Assembly: GCF_020194175.1 (NCBI RefSeq)
Contig: NZ_JADYVX010000021.1
Location: 1-64,000 of the forward strand
Reading direction: 5' to 3'
Source: Bradyrhizobium sp. BRP22
GTDB lineage: Bacteria > Pseudomonadota > Alphaproteobacteria > Rhizobiales > Xanthobacteraceae
DNA length: 64,000 nt
The position numbers and the translations under genes were made by a program. The notes under the pieces are model-generated. The model did no database searches. It saw nothing but the letters and a program-made list of their open reading frames with translations, and was not told the DNA's origin. This document shows, one piece after another, positions 8,183 to 15,938 of the stretch (its first letter is position 1; each line of letters begins with the position of its first letter).

Positions 8183-8237
8183 TGTGAACCAGTTCACAAA
8201 GTGCCGCGCCAAGGGCGTGCTTTGGTCCCAATTGGGA
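8183..8237. promoter_or_regulatory. Two palindromes upstream of the 8263 gene
   Basis: TGTGAACCAGTTCACA (8183-8198) is a perfect inverted repeat with a two-base centre, and TCCCAATTGGGA (8226-8237) is a perfect 12-base palindrome. They are about 43 bases apart centre to centre and end 26 bases before the next ATG, a promoter/operator position. The binding protein is unknown. Confidence 0.4.
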
Positions 8238-8262
8238 AAAGACTTGGGATCGGATCGCGGGC

Positions 8263-8502
8263 ATGATTTACGGCGCCTTTGAGATCAACTCATTCGAGGC
8301 AGGGAAGGGGCTATGGCACGCCAGGATTCAACGAGCCGATCGCGAGCCGGTCGTCATCGATGGCATCTCGTTTCCGACACTCGAACTCGGCTTTGCGTGG
8401 TCCGATCCGGATGCGGCGATCGCCCACGCGAAGGCGCAGATCGACCGCTACGGCCGGCGCTATGGGGTGACCTCAACCGAACCGTCGCCGACCTCGCGGT
8501 AG
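8263..8502 (+). CDS. Small protein of unknown function
   Basis: A 79-residue soluble protein, MIYGAFEINSFEAGKGLWHA at the N-terminus, with a predicted beta-sheet half (RADREPVVIDGISFPTLELG) and a helical half (DPDAAIAHAKAQIDRYG). Codon use matches the neighbours and it starts just after a palindrome-rich promoter region, so I judge it real. I do not recognise a family with certainty. The zinc-ribbon frame downstream overlaps its 3' end in another frame. Confidence 0.65.
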   Translation: MIYGAFEINSFEAGKGLWHARIQRADREPVVIDGISFPTLELGFAWSDPDAAIAHAKAQIDRYGRRYGVTSTEPSPTSR

Positions 8503-8720
8503 TCGGCAGCGCCCTCGCTGCCGCGGCACCGCCATGCGAAGCCGCGCCGGCACTTCCGCCCGCGCCGCCGTTCCTGAACAACTGCCCGGAATGCGACGCC
8601 GAGCTCGCCCTGCTCCGCGTCATCCCCGGCCGCGCCGCCGAATACTGGGCGATGCGCTGCACCGGCTGCGGCGGGATCCACCTCAATATCGTCGAGGACA
8701 CCACCTCCTCCGCCTGCTGA
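8313..8720 (+). CDS. Small zinc-ribbon-like protein, start uncertain
   Basis: The last ~50 residues, NNCPECDAELALLRVI ... MRCTGCGGIHLNIVE, contain two CxxC knuckles about 30 residues apart, a plain zinc ribbon. The frame is open from 8313, but bases 8313-8502 are also the coding frame of the 79-residue protein, so the real start is probably downstream: a GTG at 8397 or a non-ATG start near the zinc ribbon. The stretch just before the ribbon is Ala/Pro-rich linker. Only the stop and the C-terminal domain are secure. Function unknown. Confidence 0.55.
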   Translation: MARQDSTSRSRAGRHRWHLVSDTRTRLCVVRSGCGDRPREGADRPLRPALWGDLNRTVADLAVVGSALAAAAPPCEAAPALPPAPPFLNNCPECDAELALLRVIPGRAAEYWAMRCTGCGGIHLNIVEDTTSSAC

Positions 8721-8726
8721 CGTGTT

Positions 8727-8925
8727 GCTTTACCTCGCCCCGCCCTTGCGGGGAGAGGTCGGCGCGAAGCGCCGGGTGAGGGGCGCCTCCGCGAATGCGG
8801 TGACCGACAACGGGGCGCCGACGCAGCCGCACGGCATTGGTCCGAGCAAGCGGAGACAGCCCTCACCCGGATTTGTGGCTGCGCTCCAAATCCGGCCTCT
8901 CTCGCGAGCGGGAGAGGCGAAGAAG
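8727..8925. repeat. Two family A repeats in the uvrB leader
   Basis: The 325 bases between 8721 and 9045 hold no gene. They contain one family A unit (about 8730-8787: CTCGCCCCGCCCTTGCGGGG, then a GGCGCGAAGCGCC hairpin and GTGAGGGG) and a second in inverted order (about 8861-8923, ending GGGAGAGG). The rest, up to the uvrB ATG, shows no clear signal. Confidence 0.7.
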
Positions 8926-9045
8926 TCGCGCCGCGCTCGCACCAAATCCCGGGCAGTTCCGCGGCTGCTGACACCTGCTGACATCGCAGGTACGCCCCGT
9001 GCATTCGCCCTTTCATGCCGGCAGGACTCGTCCCATATTCGCCCC

Positions 9046-11976
9046 ATGGCGAAGAAACCTGACACTCCCAAAAAGCCCGGCAAATCCCCCAGATCCAAAG
9101 CACACCGGCCCGAAGTCCTCCCGATTGCGCCGGCGCTCGCCGAACTTTTGAACCCCGCCATCAACCGCGGCGAAAGCGGCGTCGGCTCGTCCACGGGCCT
9201 GCAGCCGCCGCCGGACAATTCGCGCGACCGCCGTGCCGGCGGCGAGGCCGCGGCGCATCGCGCGCGGGCCTCGACGCCGAAGGAATTTCCCTCTCCCGCC
9301 TCTCCCCCGCGAACGGCGGAGAACCAGGGTCGGGGCAGCTTCGACGAAGCGCCCCAGGCCAATTACGGCACCGCCGCGACGGTGCCGATGCTCGATCCGG
9401 AGTTGGCGCGGCAGCTCGGCCTGCCCACCGCTGAGGACGACGAGGAGGCGCTGGCCCGCCCGCCGCGCAGCAAGACCGAAGCGCTCGGCGTCAAGGCCAC
9501 GGCGGATGCGCTGGAGACGCTGATCCGCGAGGGCCGTCCCGAGTTCCGCAAAGACGACGGCTCGATGCGGGTATGGACGCCACACCGCCCGCCGCGTCCG
9601 GAAAAGAGCGAAGGCGGCGTCCGCTTCGAGATCAAGTCCGACTACCAGCCCAAGGGCGATCAGCCGACCGCAATCGCCGAGCTGGTCGAGGGCATCGAGC
9701 GTAACGACCGCACCCAGGTGCTGCTCGGCGTCACCGGCTCCGGCAAGACCTACACCATGGCCAAGGTGATCGAGGCCACCCAGCGCCCTGCCCTGATCCT
9801 GGCGCCGAACAAGACGCTGGCCGCGCAGCTCTATGGCGAGTTCAAGAACTTCTTCCCTGATAACGCGGTCGAATATTTTGTCAGCTATTACGACTATTAT
9901 CAGCCGGAAGCCTACGTACCGCGCACTGACACGTACATAGAGAAAGACTCTTCGATCAACGAGCAGATCGACCGCATGCGCCACGCGGCGACGCGCGCGC
10001 TGCTCGAGCGCGACGACGTCATCATCGTCGCCTCGGTCTCCTGCATCTACGGTATCGGCTCGGTCGAGACCTATACCGCGATGACGTTCGCGCTGAAGAA
10101 GGGCGAGCGCATCGACCAGCGGCAATTGATCGCCGACCTCGTCGCCCTGCAGTACAAGCGCACCTCGGCGGATTTCACCCGCGGTACCTTCCGCGTCCGC
10201 GGCGACGTCATCGACATCTTCCCGGCGCACTATGAGGACCGCGCCTGGCGCGTGAACCTGTTCGGCGACGTCGTCGAGAACATCGAGGAGTTCGATCCGC
10301 TCACCGGCCACAAGCAGGACGAGCTCGAATTCATCAAGATCTACGCCAACTCGCACTATGTGACGCCGCGCCCGACGCTGGTACAGGCCATCAAGTCGAT
10401 CAAGAGCGAGCTGAAGATGCGGCTGGACCAGCTCAACGACCAGGGTCGGCTGCTCGAAGCGCAGCGGCTTGAGCAGCGCACCACCTTCGATCTCGAGATG
10501 ATGGAAGCGACCGGAAGCTGCGCCGGCATCGAGAACTATTCGCGCTACCTCACTGGGCGCCGCCCCGGCGAACCGCCGCCGACGCTGTTCGAATATGTGC
10601 CCGACAACGCGCTGGTCTTCGCGGACGAGAGCCATGTCAGCATCCCGCAGATCGGCGGCATGTTCCGTGGCGACTTCCGCCGCAAGGCGACGCTCGCCGA
10701 ATATGGCTTCCGCCTGCCCTCCTGCATGGACAACCGTCCGCTGCGGTTCGAGGAATGGGACATGATGCGGCCGCAGACGGTCGCGGTTTCGGCCACGCCG
10801 GGCGGCTGGGAACTGAACGAGAGCGGCGGCGTGTTCGTCGAGCAGGTGATCCGCCCGACCGGACTTATTGATCCTCCCGTCGACATCCGTCCGGCCCGCA
10901 CCCAGGTTGACGACCTCGTCGGCGAGGTGCGCGCGACCGCAGCCGCAGGCTATCGTTCGCTGATCACGGTTCTCACGAAACGGATGGCGGAGGACCTCAC
11001 CGAATATCTGCATGAGCAGGGCATCCGCGTGCGCTACATGCACAGTGACATCGACACCATCGAGCGCATCGAGATCATCCGCGACCTCCGCCTCGGCGCG
11101 TTCGACGCGCTGGTCGGCATCAACCTGCTGCGCGAGGGCCTCGACATTCCCGAATGCGCGCTGGTCGCGATCCTCGATGCCGACAAGGAAGGCTTCCTGC
11201 GCAGCGAGACCTCGCTGATCCAGACCATCGGCCGCGCCGCGCGTAACGTCGACGGCAAGGTGATCCTCTACGCCGACAGCATGACCGGCTCGATGGAGCG
11301 CGCGATCGCCGAGACCAACCGCCGCCGCGAAAAGCAGATGGAATACAATGCCGCCAACGGCATCACGCCGGAGAGCGTGAAGAAGTCGATCGGCGACATC
11401 CTCAATTCCGTCTACGAGCGCGACCACGTGCTGGTCGAAGTCGGCGGCCACGACATGACCGACGACGTGATCTCGATCGGCCACAATTTCGAAGCCGTGC
11501 TCGCCGATCTCGAGACGCGCATGCGCGAAGCCGCCGCCGATCTGAACTTCGAGGAAGCGGCCCGCCTGCGCGACGAGGTCAAACGCCTGCGCGCCACCGA
11601 GATGGCCGTCGTCGACGATCCCACCGTCAAGCAACGCACCGTGCAGGGTAAGGCCGGCGCCTATGCCGGCACCAGGAAATACGGCGACGCCGCGAACGTG
11701 CCGGTGAGCGCGATGAAGAAGAAGAGCGTGACCTCGGCGATCGGGGCCGGCGGCAGTTCCGGCTCGAAAGTCCACAAGCCCCATCTCGACGAGATGCACG
11801 GCCCGGAATCCCTGCCCTATCGCCCGAACCCCGGTGCCAAACCGGCAAAACCGTTCGGCAGCACAAGCCGGATCATCCAGCCAACGGACTCGCGGCAGTC
11901 AGGGCCGGAGTTCGGGCCAGCGCCGCGGTCGAGCGGCGGCACGCCGGGGAAACGGGGTGGGTGGAAGAGGCGGTGA
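9046..11976 (+). CDS. uvrB: Excinuclease ABC subunit B (UvrB)
   Basis: A 976-residue DNA repair helicase-like ATPase that loads onto damaged DNA from UvrA and positions UvrC for incision. Walker A GVTGSGKT is at about 228-235, the DNA-clamping beta-hairpin region YYQPEAYVPRTDTYIEKDSS follows near residue 285, the DEAD-like box (ADESHV) is near 526, and the C-terminal UVR domain (ETRMREAAADLNFEEAARLR) is near 822. Against the ~670-residue enterobacterial protein it has about 190 extra N-terminal residues (Pro/Ala-rich, low complexity) and a basic ~120-residue tail. The start at 9046 is the ATG of MAKKPDTPKKPGKSPRSKAH; reading further upstream enters repeat DNA. Bases 9286-9345 inside the extension resemble family A intergenic repeats. 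Regulation (for example a LexA box) was not seen. Confidence 0.97.
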   Translation: MAKKPDTPKKPGKSPRSKAHRPEVLPIAPALAELLNPAINRGESGVGSSTGLQPPPDNSRDRRAGGEAAAHRARASTPKEFPSPASPPRTAENQGRGSFDEAPQANYGTAATVPMLDPELARQLGLPTAEDDEEALARPPRSKTEALGVKATADALETLIREGRPEFRKDDGSMRVWTPHRPPRPEKSEGGVRFEIKSDYQPKGDQPTAIAELVEGIERNDRTQVLLGVTGSGKTYTMAKVIEATQRPALILAPNKTLAAQLYGEFKNFFPDNAVEYFVSYYDYYQPEAYVPRTDTYIEKDSSINEQIDRMRHAATRALLERDDVIIVASVSCIYGIGSVETYTAMTFALKKGERIDQRQLIADLVALQYKRTSADFTRGTFRVRGDVIDIFPAHYEDRAWRVNLFGDVVENIEEFDPLTGHKQDELEFIKIYANSHYVTPRPTLVQAIKSIKSELKMRLDQLNDQGRLLEAQRLEQRTTFDLEMMEATGSCAGIENYSRYLTGRRPGEPPPTLFEYVPDNALVFADESHVSIPQIGGMFRGDFRRKATLAEYGFRLPSCMDNRPLRFEEWDMMRPQTVAVSATPGGWELNESGGVFVEQVIRPTGLIDPPVDIRPARTQVDDLVGEVRATAAAGYRSLITVLTKRMAEDLTEYLHEQGIRVRYMHSDIDTIERIEIIRDLRLGAFDALVGINLLREGLDIPECALVAILDADKEGFLRSETSLIQTIGRAARNVDGKVILYADSMTGSMERAIAETNRRREKQMEYNAANGITPESVKKSIGDILNSVYERDHVLVEVGGHDMTDDVISIGHNFEAVLADLETRMREAAADLNFEEAARLRDEVKRLRATEMAVVDDPTVKQRTVQGKAGAYAGTRKYGDAANVPVSAMKKKSVTSAIGAGGSSGSKVHKPHLDEMHGPESLPYRPNPGAKPAKPFGSTSRIIQPTDSRQSGPEFGPAPRSSGGTPGKRGGWKRR

Positions 11977-11978
11977 GC

Positions 11979-12185
11979 ATGACGCGCGCCGAGCTTCACG
12001 CCTTCCTGCGGAAGCATCGGCTCGCGGTGGTCTCCACGATCGGAGCCGCATCGCCGCAGGCGGCCGTGGTCGGTATCACCGTCACCGATGCGCTTGAAAT
12101 CATCTTCGACACGCTCGCAACTTCGCGCAAATACGCCAACCTTCGCGCCGACCCGCGCGTCGCGGCCAGCGACGTTCGGCGATGA
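11979..12185 (+). pseudogene. Truncated PPOX-class (pyridoxamine 5'-phosphate oxidase-like) protein
   Basis: MTRAELHAFLRKHRLAVVST followed by SPQAAVVGITVTDALEIIFD and SRKYANLRADPRVA is the N-terminal half of a pyridoxamine-phosphate-oxidase-like FMN/F420-binding split barrel, normally about 140-150 residues. After ADPRVA the frame ends in a few unrelated residues (68 codons in all). I could not find the missing half in any frame downstream, so this looks like deletion plus decay, not a single frameshift. It starts 3 bases after the uvrB stop and may still be transcribed with it. Confidence 0.7.
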
Positions 12186-12458
12186 CCACAAAGCCGCGAT
12201 CGGCCGCTGTGAAGAGAAAAGCCGCGCGTCGGGGGCAGTGACGCGCAGCAGTCAAGCGGCGACAACTTTTTCCTTGGTTGGCGCTCCCGCCGCGCCACGT
12301 GCCGCGTCGGAGCGCAGGCGTCGTTAGCAGCGTCTCGTTTGCGACACCAATTAAGGATTTGTCACGCACGGCAAGCATTGCCGCGATTTAACTGGTGGAT
12401 TTTTCCAGCTCGGGCCAACACCGGGCGCTTCCCGCGCGCGAGGACTTCCATCAAGGCA

Positions 12459-12674
12459 ATGCCGGTTATTGAGATCACTGAGGAGTGCCGCGCCCTGATC
12501 GAGAGCGCGGTCGAGCCCCCGATCGGACGGCGCTTGCCAAACGGCAACTGGCTGATACCGGTCAACGAGGCAACGTGGGAGCGGCTGCAGCAGGTGCGGC
12601 TACAAGAGGAAACGATCTCGGAGTGCATCATTCGTGTCCTGATCATCGCTCTGCATAAGCACGGCTTGCAATAA
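12459..12674 (+). CDS. Small protein of unknown function
   Basis: A 71-residue acidic protein, MPVIEITEECRALIESAVEP at the start, then LPNGNWLIPVNEATWERLQQ and a hydrophobic C-terminus (ECIIRVLIIALHKHGLQ). The ...WLIPV..ATWERLQ.VRL.EET segment loosely resembles small DNA-binding or antitoxin-like proteins, but no partner toxin is next to it. The ATG at 12459 is preferred over 12339 because it has AAGG 5 bases upstream and the longer version adds unrelated sequence. Confidence 0.55.
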   Translation: MPVIEITEECRALIESAVEPPIGRRLPNGNWLIPVNEATWERLQQVRLQEETISECIIRVLIIALHKHGLQ

Positions 12675-12897
12675 AGTGCGCCGGTGGATTGTGGTCATTC
12701 CGGAAGCCGCGTTAGCGGCTGTCCGAAATCCATGCATTCGCCCGCGCGGATTTGAACTGCTTCGCTGCGCACGCAAGCGCAATCCGCATCAAGCAGGCGC
12801 GACAAAGTAACCCGACGGGCAAATCACCAAAAGTCTGTCCATCCCTCATACAAAAAACATTCCGCTTTCGTCGTCGGGCAAATCAGTGATTTAACTC

Positions 12898-13250
12898 CGC
12901 GCGTCTCACCCAGATGAGGGGCGGATCGCGATCGTCACGAACGTTGCGGTGGGATGCGGTGGACGTGGAGCACGTGACTGACGAGCACAGGCATCACGGA
13001 CGGCGAAGTCGTGTGGTTCTGGCGCCCCGACGCTGGCGCTAAGTTCGCGGAGATAATCTGCGGGCGACGGTGGCAAGAAAGCCCGGTCACCGGGGAGAGC
13101 ACGAAGTAAGCCTGTAAACCATCGCGCAGGGAAAGCCGGAGTTGCTTCGGTTGATCTGTGGTCCTACCCCCGTGCTTTTTGTTGCACGGGGCCCACGGGT
13201 GCAACCGGCACCCGGCTTTCCCTGCGCCCTCACTTCGATGAGAGGGTGGA
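12898..13250. repeat. Compact ~350-bp intergenic element with strong hairpins, possible structured RNA
   Basis: It starts GCGTCTCACCCAGATGAGGG and ends CGGCTTTCCCTGCGCCCTC. Inside it, CCCCGTGC and GCACGGGG pair around a T-rich loop (about 13178-13201), and GGGTGC / GCACCC form a second stem just after. From memory, closely similar sequence recurs in many Bradyrhizobium and Rhodopseudomonas genomes, where its minus-strand frame (EGAGKAGCRLHPW...) is often mis-called as a hypothetical protein. I treat it as a non-coding repeat, with RNA function untested. Confidence 0.5.
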
Positions 13251-13308
13251 AAGTGAAGCAAGACTCGGACGCAACGCGCCGCGAGAACTTACATCCTCAC
13301 TCCACCGT

Positions 13309-13446
13309 CATGCCCGCGAAGGCGGGCATCCAGTATCCCGCGGCCTCTCGGCATAAGCACTGACGTCTCTGGAATACTGGATCTCCGCCGGAGCCTGTCA
13401 TCGGGCGGCGCTTAGCGCCGACCCGGTGGCGGACGATGACAGTGGA
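13309..13446. repeat. Interspersed repeat, family F
   Basis: GTCATGCCCGCGAAGGCGGG, CATCCAGTA, a 45-base spacer, TACTGGATC and then GCCGGAGCCTGTCATCGGGC with a CGCTTAGCGCC hairpin. It is almost identical to 5034-5177. Confidence 0.8.
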
Positions 13447-13480
13447 GAGCTGTTTGACATTTGAATCAGAAACTCGCCGC

Positions 13481-13567
13481 CCGTCATTGCGAGGAGCGAA
13501 GCGACGAAGCAATCCATGCCTCCACAAGCCGAGAAATGGATTGCTTCACTTCGCTCAATGACGGTCT
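13481..13567. repeat. Interspersed inverted repeat, family E
   Basis: CGTCATTGCGAGGAGCGAAG ... GAAGCAATCCA is mirrored by TGGATTGCTTC...TTCGCTCAATGACG, giving long imperfect arms around a 20-base loop. A partial copy is at 4997-5022. Confidence 0.75.
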
Positions 13568-13697
13568 CCGTCCCGCAGCCTATCCACCAAGCACGGAACA
13601 ACATCTCCCCAATAATTCGCCGCCAGGTTGAACCTCACCGCCGCTTGTGTGACCAACTACCCGGGATGTTGTGGACGACGGGGGCTGACGACACACC

Positions 13698-13964
13698 ATG
13701 AGAATCGCGTTGCTGGCGCTTTTGGGCCTGGCATTCGGTGCGCTGAGCGGCGCCGCGCTCGGCATCAGCGCCGGGCTTGCCTGGATCCAGATCTTCAAAA
13801 CCTCGAATTTTGAAGGCTATAGCGGCATGCTGGTGTTCTTCACTTTCATGCCGCTGGGAGCCGTGATCGGCGGCATCGGCGGCGCGCTGCTGTTCGCCGT
13901 GATCGCGATCCGCGACGCTGAAACCGCGATCGAGCCCGAACCGGTCCCGCGTCTCGACCGCTGA
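13698..13964 (+). CDS. Small membrane protein, unknown function
   Basis: An 88-residue protein with two membrane segments: residues 1-30 (MRIALLALLGLAFGALSGAA, glycine/alanine-rich) and about 42-70 (GMLVFFTFMPLGAVIGGIGG onward), ending in a short charged tail (DAETAIEPEPVPRLDR). It is a likely inner-membrane protein. I do not recognise the family. The first segment could be read as a signal anchor. The gene stands alone between repeat DNA and the NTF2-like gene. Confidence 0.65.
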   Translation: MRIALLALLGLAFGALSGAALGISAGLAWIQIFKTSNFEGYSGMLVFFTFMPLGAVIGGIGGALLFAVIAIRDAETAIEPEPVPRLDR

Positions 13965-14150
13965 CGGACCGCAAAAGGCGGGAATCGCGAAAAAAGTCTG
14001 CATTTGTGCAATGCAAAAATAACAATTGCGTTCTGGCGCAACCACTCTATTTGAAGCGCTGAAATTTGAAGTGCAGCAATCTGGCGCGGCGTCGGTGCGG
14101 ACGCCCTTTCGCCATTGCTGTTTTGCAATCCAGATTCGGGAAGACGATAA

Positions 14151-14591
14151 ATGACAGAGCATAGTCTCTGGCGTTTTTCGCGCGCGTTTCATCGCGCGAT
14201 CAACGAACGCCAGATAGCGGATGTTGCCGCCCTGATCGACGATGACGTCGAATGGGCGATTTACGGACCGATCGACCTGTTTTCCTTCTTCGGCGCACGC
14301 CAGGGCAAGGATGCCGTGCTCGAGGTGATCAGGCAGATGGCCGAGAACTTCCGTGTCCGCCGCTTCGATCGCGAGTCCATCATGCTGGGCGTCGATTCCG
14401 CGGCCTCGATGATGCGCTACTCGCTGACCTCGCTCGATTCGAGCAAGCCGATTTCGGTGCGGATCGCGCATTTCGCGCAATTCCGCGGCGGCCTTTTGAC
14501 CCGCTTCCGCGTCCTGGTCGACAGCTTCGACCTGGTCGAGCAGACGGTCGGCTACCCGATCCATCTGCCGCGGATCGCAGTGGCGCAATAA
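14151..14591 (+). CDS. NTF2-like (SnoaL-type) protein
   Basis: A 146-residue cytosolic protein with the cone-shaped NTF2-like pattern: a helical start (WRFSRAFHRAINERQIADVA), then IDDDVEWAIYGP near residue 33, FFGARQGKDAVLEVIRQMAE near 47, and strands near residues 62-140 ending ISVRIAHFAQFRGGLLTRFR. Such folds are used by isomerases, dehydratases and stress proteins; catalytic residues cannot be assigned. GGGAAGA lies 7 bases before the ATG. The upstream 185 bases include TGCAT...ATGCA inverted sequence and AT-rich tracts suited to a promoter. Confidence 0.8.
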   Translation: MTEHSLWRFSRAFHRAINERQIADVAALIDDDVEWAIYGPIDLFSFFGARQGKDAVLEVIRQMAENFRVRRFDRESIMLGVDSAASMMRYSLTSLDSSKPISVRIAHFAQFRGGLLTRFRVLVDSFDLVEQTVGYPIHLPRIAVAQ

Positions 14592-14624
14592 GCACCTCGC
14601 CATCGTCATCATTCGCTGGACTAG

Positions 14625-14745
14625 TTTCGTCGTACCCGGGCGTTTCCCGGGTATCCAAATGCCTTCCTCTTGCCAGCCCCGGGAAGGCGCGGATGGCCGG
14701 GACACGAGCTGAACGCGTTTCACGCTCTTGTGCCCGGCCATGACG
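14625..14745. repeat. Interspersed inverted repeat, family H
   Basis: CGTCGTACCCGGGCGTTTCC CGGG hairpin at one end and CCCGGCCATGACGA at the other, with internal GCCCCGGGAAGGCGCGGATGG. It sits between the NTF2-like gene and the exported protein gene and could act as a terminator for the former. Confidence 0.55.
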
Positions 14746-14830
14746 ATCCGATTCGTGTTACATGCTGTCGCGCGATGAGAACGTTGCGTCACAATTTTGC
14801 GCTAGGATAAGGCGTATCGTTGCGGCTGGA

Positions 14831-15784
14831 ATGCGGGCTGCGGGAATGACTTCCAAACGACGATCTGGCTGGGCGTGGTTGCCGGTACTGGCTGCGGGCT
14901 TTGGTTTCGCGATGGTGCTGCCGGCAGCGGCGCAGACCTCCGCGCAGATTTCCCCTTGGAGCGGTATCGACAACCCGACACCGGCTGCCGCGGAAGCCGC
15001 GCCCGAATCCGAATCCAGCGACGCCGACGTGATGAAGGACGTCGACGTCGACAAGCTCGACTGGAGCCTGCTCAGCGCCGATGCCTCGTCCTCCGATACC
15101 GTGCTGACGTCGAGGAAAGCCGCCGCGCCGAAGAAGGCTGATAGCAGTGATGCGGCATGGTCGGAGAACAACAACGCCAACGGCACCTCCGCGGTCTCGG
15201 TCAAGCAATCGATCTCGCCGTTCTGGGACACGCGGATCGGCGCCGACATGACGATCGCGCGGCAGGGCACGGGCACGCTGACCAATTCCGAACTGCTGTC
15301 GGAACGGCTCGCCAATGGCGGCAGCCTTCCGCAATCCTCCGGCACCGCCTGGGCCGCGGTGACAGCGCCGGGCGTCGCTTCGATCTGGGACAAGACCTCG
15401 GTCGAGGCCCGCGTCGATCCCGGCAGTGACCAGACCAGGTTCGGGACCTCGCTCAGCAAGTCGGTGCCGCTCGCCGACCAGTATTCGCTGACACTACAGA
15501 ACGGCTACAATCTGATCCAGCAGGGCGTGGTGCCCGTCCCCGGCATCGTCAGCCATCCCTCGCGTAGCTACGAGGCCGATCAATCGGCCAGGCTGAGCAT
15601 TAACGATCTGGGAACCAGCTTCATCGCCGGCCAGACGCTCGCCACCGGCGAGGACAAATGGCTGCACCGGATCGGCGCCGAGCAGAAGCTGTTCGATGGC
15701 ATCACCATCTCCGGCTCGATCGGCGAAACCGCACAGGGCCCCGTCAACAGGAGCCTGACGGCCGGGTTCAAGCGCTCCTGGTGA
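14831..15784 (+). CDS. Putative exported protein, beta-rich C-terminal half
   Basis: About 317 residues. A basic start (MRAAGMTSKRRSGWAW) is followed by a hydrophobic core (LPVLAAGFGFAMVLPAAAQT) ending in AAAQT, a classical Sec signal and cleavage site. Then comes an acidic, low-complexity stretch (AAEAAPESESSDADVMKD). The C-terminal ~180 residues alternate polar and hydrophobic residues (WDTRIGADMTIARQGTGTL ... FDGITISGSIGETA) and end in aromatic W, suggesting outer-membrane beta strands. Starts at 14762 or 14846 are possible. I do not recognise a named family. Confidence 0.65.
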   Translation: MRAAGMTSKRRSGWAWLPVLAAGFGFAMVLPAAAQTSAQISPWSGIDNPTPAAAEAAPESESSDADVMKDVDVDKLDWSLLSADASSSDTVLTSRKAAAPKKADSSDAAWSENNNANGTSAVSVKQSISPFWDTRIGADMTIARQGTGTLTNSELLSERLANGGSLPQSSGTAWAAVTAPGVASIWDKTSVEARVDPGSDQTRFGTSLSKSVPLADQYSLTLQNGYNLIQQGVVPVPGIVSHPSRSYEADQSARLSINDLGTSFIAGQTLATGEDKWLHRIGAEQKLFDGITISGSIGETAQGPVNRSLTAGFKRSW

Positions 15785-15938
15785 GCCGGCCGCGGTCGCA
15801 ATCCCTTAAGGAATGATCGAACCATTGCCGCAACTTGGCCTAGATGCGGTCAAAATCGGACGCCCATAGTTGCTCTTCACGTCGTCGTGCGGCGGGGGCC
15901 TTCCGCGCTCGCGTCATTGCGTAACAGAGGAATAGCCG

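Larger units (their letters stand above)
12675..13697. other. Gene-free 1-kb mosaic of repeats
   Basis: No convincing gene on either strand. In order: a CATTCCGGAAGCCGCG / CGAAATCCA inverted element (about 12699-12733); AT-richer sequence with no clear signal (12785-12890); a compact element of about 350 bases (12898-13250); a family F copy (13309-13446); and a family E inverted repeat (13481-13567). The remainder up to 13697 shows nothing clear. Confidence 0.7.

Noticed and set aside
9013..11799. A 928-codon frame antisense to uvrB
   Set aside because: Typical shadow frame in GC-rich DNA; no recognisable protein features.
12935..13261. Protein-like frame (EGAGKAGCRLHPW...) on the minus strand
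   Set aside because: Lies in a repeat element; resembles frames often mis-called as proteins in Bradyrhizobium. Treated as a repeat, not a gene.
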